64,000 nt of DNA from Solirubrobacter phytolaccae. Its GTDB lineage: Bacteria; Actinomycetota; Thermoleophilia; Solirubrobacterales; Solirubrobacteraceae. Below the pieces are notes generated by a model, which was not told where the DNA came from, did not search any database, and saw only the letters and a program-made list of their open reading frames with translations. Shown piece by piece: positions 61,827-64,000 of the stretch (position 1 is the stretch's first letter; each line of letters opens with the position of its first letter). The translations under genes were made by a program, and so were the position numbers. The DNA lies in assembly GCF_027587195.1 (NCBI RefSeq), contig NZ_JAPDDP010000023.1:30231-94230 (forward strand). The letters are read 5' to 3'.

Positions 61827-62419
61827 GCGGCCACCGGGGTGGCGGCGTTGCCGTCGTTCGCGTCGGCCATCGCGCTCGTGCGCTTGGAGGCCCAGATCAC
61901 GAGCGCGACGGGCAGCGCCCAGTTGAAGATCAGGTTCGAGCGCTGCGTGTCGATCGAGCCGGCGATGATGTGCAGCGGGACCATGGCGGCGAACACGCCG
62001 CCCCACATCGCGGTCAGGGAGCGGTTGAGCGCCTTGAAGCGCGGCGAGGACCAGTAGGCCTCCGGGACGGACTCACGGGCGTACTGCTCGGTGAACGGGG
62101 TGAACAGCAGCGAGCCGAACGCGATCACGGCCAGCAGCGCGGCGGCGATCCCGCGGCCGTAGCGGCCGAGCTCATCAGCGGTGTTGGCGTCGGCCGCGAA
62201 GGCGACGACGGTGATGCCCACGAACGCGACGACGGCGCCGAGCTCGAGGATCTTCGGGCGGCGGGTGACGATGCCGGGGAGGGCGACGCCGACCGACGCG
62301 ATCAACGCGACGACGGCGGCCACGTCCACGCTGGCGTAGTGGACGAGGAGGGAGAAGGCGACCCACGGGATCAACGCGAAGAAGATGCCGGGGCTCCGAG
62401 GCGAGGGGGAGGAGGTCAT
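61823..62419 (-). CDS. Integral membrane protein of unknown function
   Basis: 198 residues, about six helices (GIFFALIPWVAFSLLVHYAS, AAVVALIASVGVALPGIV, LELGAVVAFVGITVVAFAA, GIAAALLAVIAFGSLLFTPF, TAMWGGVFAAMVPLHIIAGS, FNWALPVALVIWASK), with TEQYARESVPEAYWSSPRFK between helices four and five. No named family recognised. The ribosome binding site GGGAG can pair with CTCCC next to the ATG (62420-62434), a small hairpin that may limit translation. It is first in the operon with the MFS exporter. Confidence 0.8.
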   Translation of the reverse strand: MTSSPSPRSPGIFFALIPWVAFSLLVHYASVDVAAVVALIASVGVALPGIVTRRPKILELGAVVAFVGITVVAFAADANTADELGRYGRGIAAALLAVIAFGSLLFTPFTEQYARESVPEAYWSSPRFKALNRSLTAMWGGVFAAMVPLHIIAGSIDTQRSNLIFNWALPVALVIWASKRTSAMADANDGNAATPVAA

Positions 62420-62464
62420 GGGAGGCAATCTCCCGCCGTTCGGCCCTCCGGTCGTCAGTAGCGC

Positions 62465-62497
62465 ATTACGTAATCGCGTGAGTACGTACCTACGTAC
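62465..62497. promoter_or_regulatory. Two ACGT-centred palindromes, candidate operators of the MFS operon
   Basis: ATTACGTAAT (62465-62474) is a perfect 10-base palindrome. GTACGTA-CC-TACGTAC (62482-62488, 62491-62497) is a perfect 7-base dyad with a 2-base centre and covers the stop codon of the LuxR-type gene. They sit 46-78 bases before the membrane protein start. Sites like these are bound by TetR or MarR repressors; no such gene is adjacent. Confidence 0.5.
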
Positions 62498-64000
62498 CGT
62501 GCAGCTCGCGACGGTCGTTGAGCCCGAGCTTCTGCAGGCTGCGGTAGACGTGCGTCTCCACCGTGCGCACGGAGAGCACGAGCCGGTCGGCGATCTCCGC
62601 GTTGCTGAGCCCTTCCGCGACGAGCCGCGTGACCTGCTGCTCGCGCACGGTGAGCTCGATCGCCGCCGTGTCCAGCCCGTCGACGTGGGGCGGCTCGACG
62701 CCCTGGTCGGGGACGTGGAGCTCCCGGGCACGGGCGGCCGCGCGGCGAGCGGAGTCCCGGCGGCCGTCGCGGACGTACGCCGCCGCGGCTTCGGTCGCGG
62801 CTTCGACGGCGTAACGGAGCGCCCCGATCGTCGCGAACGTCTCGGCGGCGTCGAGGAGTGCCGCGCCGTCGTTCGTCGCCCGAGCCTGCGCGTGGGCTCT
62901 GTACGCGTCGATCAGCCGTGAGCGGGCCCCGAGCGCTTCGAGGAGCGGGGCCACGTTCGCGCCCGCCCGCAGCGCCTCGTACGCGAGGACGGCGGCGAAC
63001 GTGGGCGAGGTCGACTCCTCGGCGGCGGCGAGCAGGAAGCGCGCGGCCTCGGGGCCGTTGCGCCTCCGCAGCACCCAGCCTTCGGCGCGCTTGAGGTGCG
63101 GGACCTGCGTGGGGAGCAGCGTGCGTGAGTCCACGCGGGCGTGGAGCGCGGCCAGCCGCGCGGTGGCGGCGTCGAAGTCGGCGATGGCGATCGCGGTCGC
63201 CTCGAGCGCGACGGACGCGCCGAACGAGTCGCGCCGCGCAAGGTGGATCTCGGCCTCCGCGAGCCAGCGCGCGGTGTCCTTCTCGCGGCCCTGGACGTAG
63301 GCGAGGCGGGCGAGCGTGAGGGCGGCGAGCCCCGCGGCCTCGTGGTCGCTGCCGCGGACGCCGTCGCGCAGCACGCGGCCGGCGTAGGTCTGGAGCGCGG
63401 GCCAGTCGTCGCCGCTCTCCAGCGCGACGGCCGTGTGCGCGGCGAGCATCGCCGCGTCCCCGAGGTGCCGGAGCGGCACGGGCGGGGTGAACGTGCGCGT
63501 GAGCGCGGCCGCCTCGTCGGCCTGGCCCGCCAGCAGGAGGGCGACCGCGCGCTGCGCGTGCAGCAGGCCCCGCGCCTCGTCCGGCAATGACGCCGGGACG
63601 GACGCCGGCGACGCGAACGGGTCGAGCGCGGCCCGCATCCGCGCGATCATCTCCGCGCCGGCCCACGACGCCGCGCGGTCGAGCAGCGCGGCGGCCGCGG
63701 CCGTGTCGTGCAGCGCCCAGTTGAGGACCCACAGGCGCCGGCGCACGTAGTCGTTGGCGTCGGGATGCCCGACCGCCGCGGCCTCGTCCTCGACCGCGGC
63801 GAGCACGGCCTCCGCGTCCGCGTGCCGGTTGCGCAGGATGTGCGCCTGCGCGAGCACGAGCGCGGCCTCGAGCCGCGCGCCGGCGAGGTCGCGCGTGTCG
63901 CGCCCGGGGCCGGGCGGCGCGTCGCCGTGCAGGTCTACGAGGGCTTCTTCTCGACCCGCAACAACGCGGGCCTCTACAAGATCACCTACACGGGTGGCGC
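62490..64000 (-). CDS. Large LuxR-type regulator with TPR-like repeats, N-terminus beyond the window
   Basis: At least 503 residues; the frame is open to the right edge, so the start and any ATPase domain are not seen. The visible part is a chain of alpha-helical hairpins ([55 protein letters not shown]), like the TPR-type sensor of MalT/LAL regulators. The last 60 residues are a LuxR helix-turn-helix: [40 protein letters not shown]. It may control the MFS operon just downstream in the same direction, separated by 70 bases. Confidence 0.88.
   Translation of the reverse strand, partial: ATRVGDLVEARVVAGREEALVDLHGDAPPGPGRDTRDLAGARLEAALVLAQAHILRNRHADAEAVLAAVEDEAAAVGHPDANDYVRRRLWVLNWALHDTAAAAALLDRAASWAGAEMIARMRAALDPFASPASVPASLPDEARGLLHAQRAVALLLAGQADEAAALTRTFTPPVPLRHLGDAAMLAAHTAVALESGDDWPALQTYAGRVLRDGVRGSDHEAAGLAALTLARLAYVQGREKDTARWLAEAEIHLARRDSFGASVALEATAIAIADFDAATARLAALHARVDSRTLLPTQVPHLKRAEGWVLRRRNGPEAARFLLAAAEESTSPTFAAVLAYEALRAGANVAPLLEALGARSRLIDAYRAHAQARATNDGAALLDAAETFATIGALRYAVEAATEAAAAYVRDGRRDSARRAAARARELHVPDQGVEPPHVDGLDTAAIELTVREQQVTRLVAEGLSNAEIADRLVLSVRTVETHVYRSLQKLGLNDRRELHGT

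Noticed and set aside
63921..64000. Rightward reading frame with [20 protein letters not shown] at the right edge
   Set aside because: It reads plausibly, but the leftward LuxR-type frame stays open through the same bases with a continuing helical-repeat pattern, so this is an antisense shadow.

Overview
The window is very G+C-rich, densely packed bacterial DNA: genes overlap by 1-4 bases, GTG and TTG starts are common, and many short sites look like promoters of leaderless or nearly leaderless transcripts. Gene content (OpcA-assisted pentose phosphate operon, Ppk1, SRPBCC/ArsR pairs, TetR and MocR regulators, ABC-2 exporters, PilZ/GGDEF/EAL proteins) points to an actinobacterium in the broad sense, most likely a soil Thermoleophilia/Solirubrobacterales relative. 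That placement is inferred from gene content, not from a marker search. No rRNA, tRNA, CRISPR array, transposase or phage gene was seen.

Layout. 1-9.5 kb: a leftward run with a secreted beta-propeller protein, an MftD-like flavoprotein, a SRPBCC protein, a TetR regulator, a lipoprotein phosphoesterase, an FtsX/MacB-type ABC pair and msrB. 9.6-21.8 kb: central carbon metabolism, with transketolase, then (beyond an inverted chemoreceptor gene) one long operon pgi-gnd-zwf-opcA-pgl-ROK kinase-rpiB followed by a zinc-finger microprotein and an acetyltransferase. 21.8-27.7 kb: an EamA transporter divergent from a MocR regulator, an ArsR-SRPBCC-DUF899 operon with twin palindromic operators, and an operon recalling Bacillus yxlEFG. 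27.7-34 kb: beta-oxidation enzymes (fused hydratase/dehydrogenase plus thiolase), a matrixin-like protease and a DrrAB-type exporter. 34-39.2 kb: ppx-ppk1, a membrane protein with a degenerate caspase-like domain, a hairpin-rich non-coding stretch and a sigma-70 family factor. 39.3-47.6 kb: an orphan peptide-binding lipoprotein with a clear terminator, aldose epimerase, a two-domain fatty acyl-CoA reductase, enoyl-CoA hydratase, an ABC-F ATPase and a thioesterase.

47.6-59.8 kb is the most unusual part. A frameshifted tandem-repeat exported protein is followed by a cyclic-di-GMP block: PilZ, PAS-EAL, membrane GGDEF and a subtilisin-like protease whose tail is about eight SRWTA repeats, all leftward with start/stop overlap between the protease and GGDEF genes. 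Divergent from it is a GAF-PAS-GAF-GGDEF-EAL protein whose C-terminus carries a MerR/excisionase-type DNA-binding domain, a rare direct fusion of c-di-GMP turnover to DNA binding. The window ends with small membrane proteins, a DHA2 MFS exporter and a large LuxR-type regulator cut by the right edge.

Two organisation-wide patterns stand out. Convergent genes repeatedly share their stop codons (CTAG in four places). Two or three genes lack any usable ATG/GTG/TTG and seem to start at CTG overlapping the upstream stop codon.
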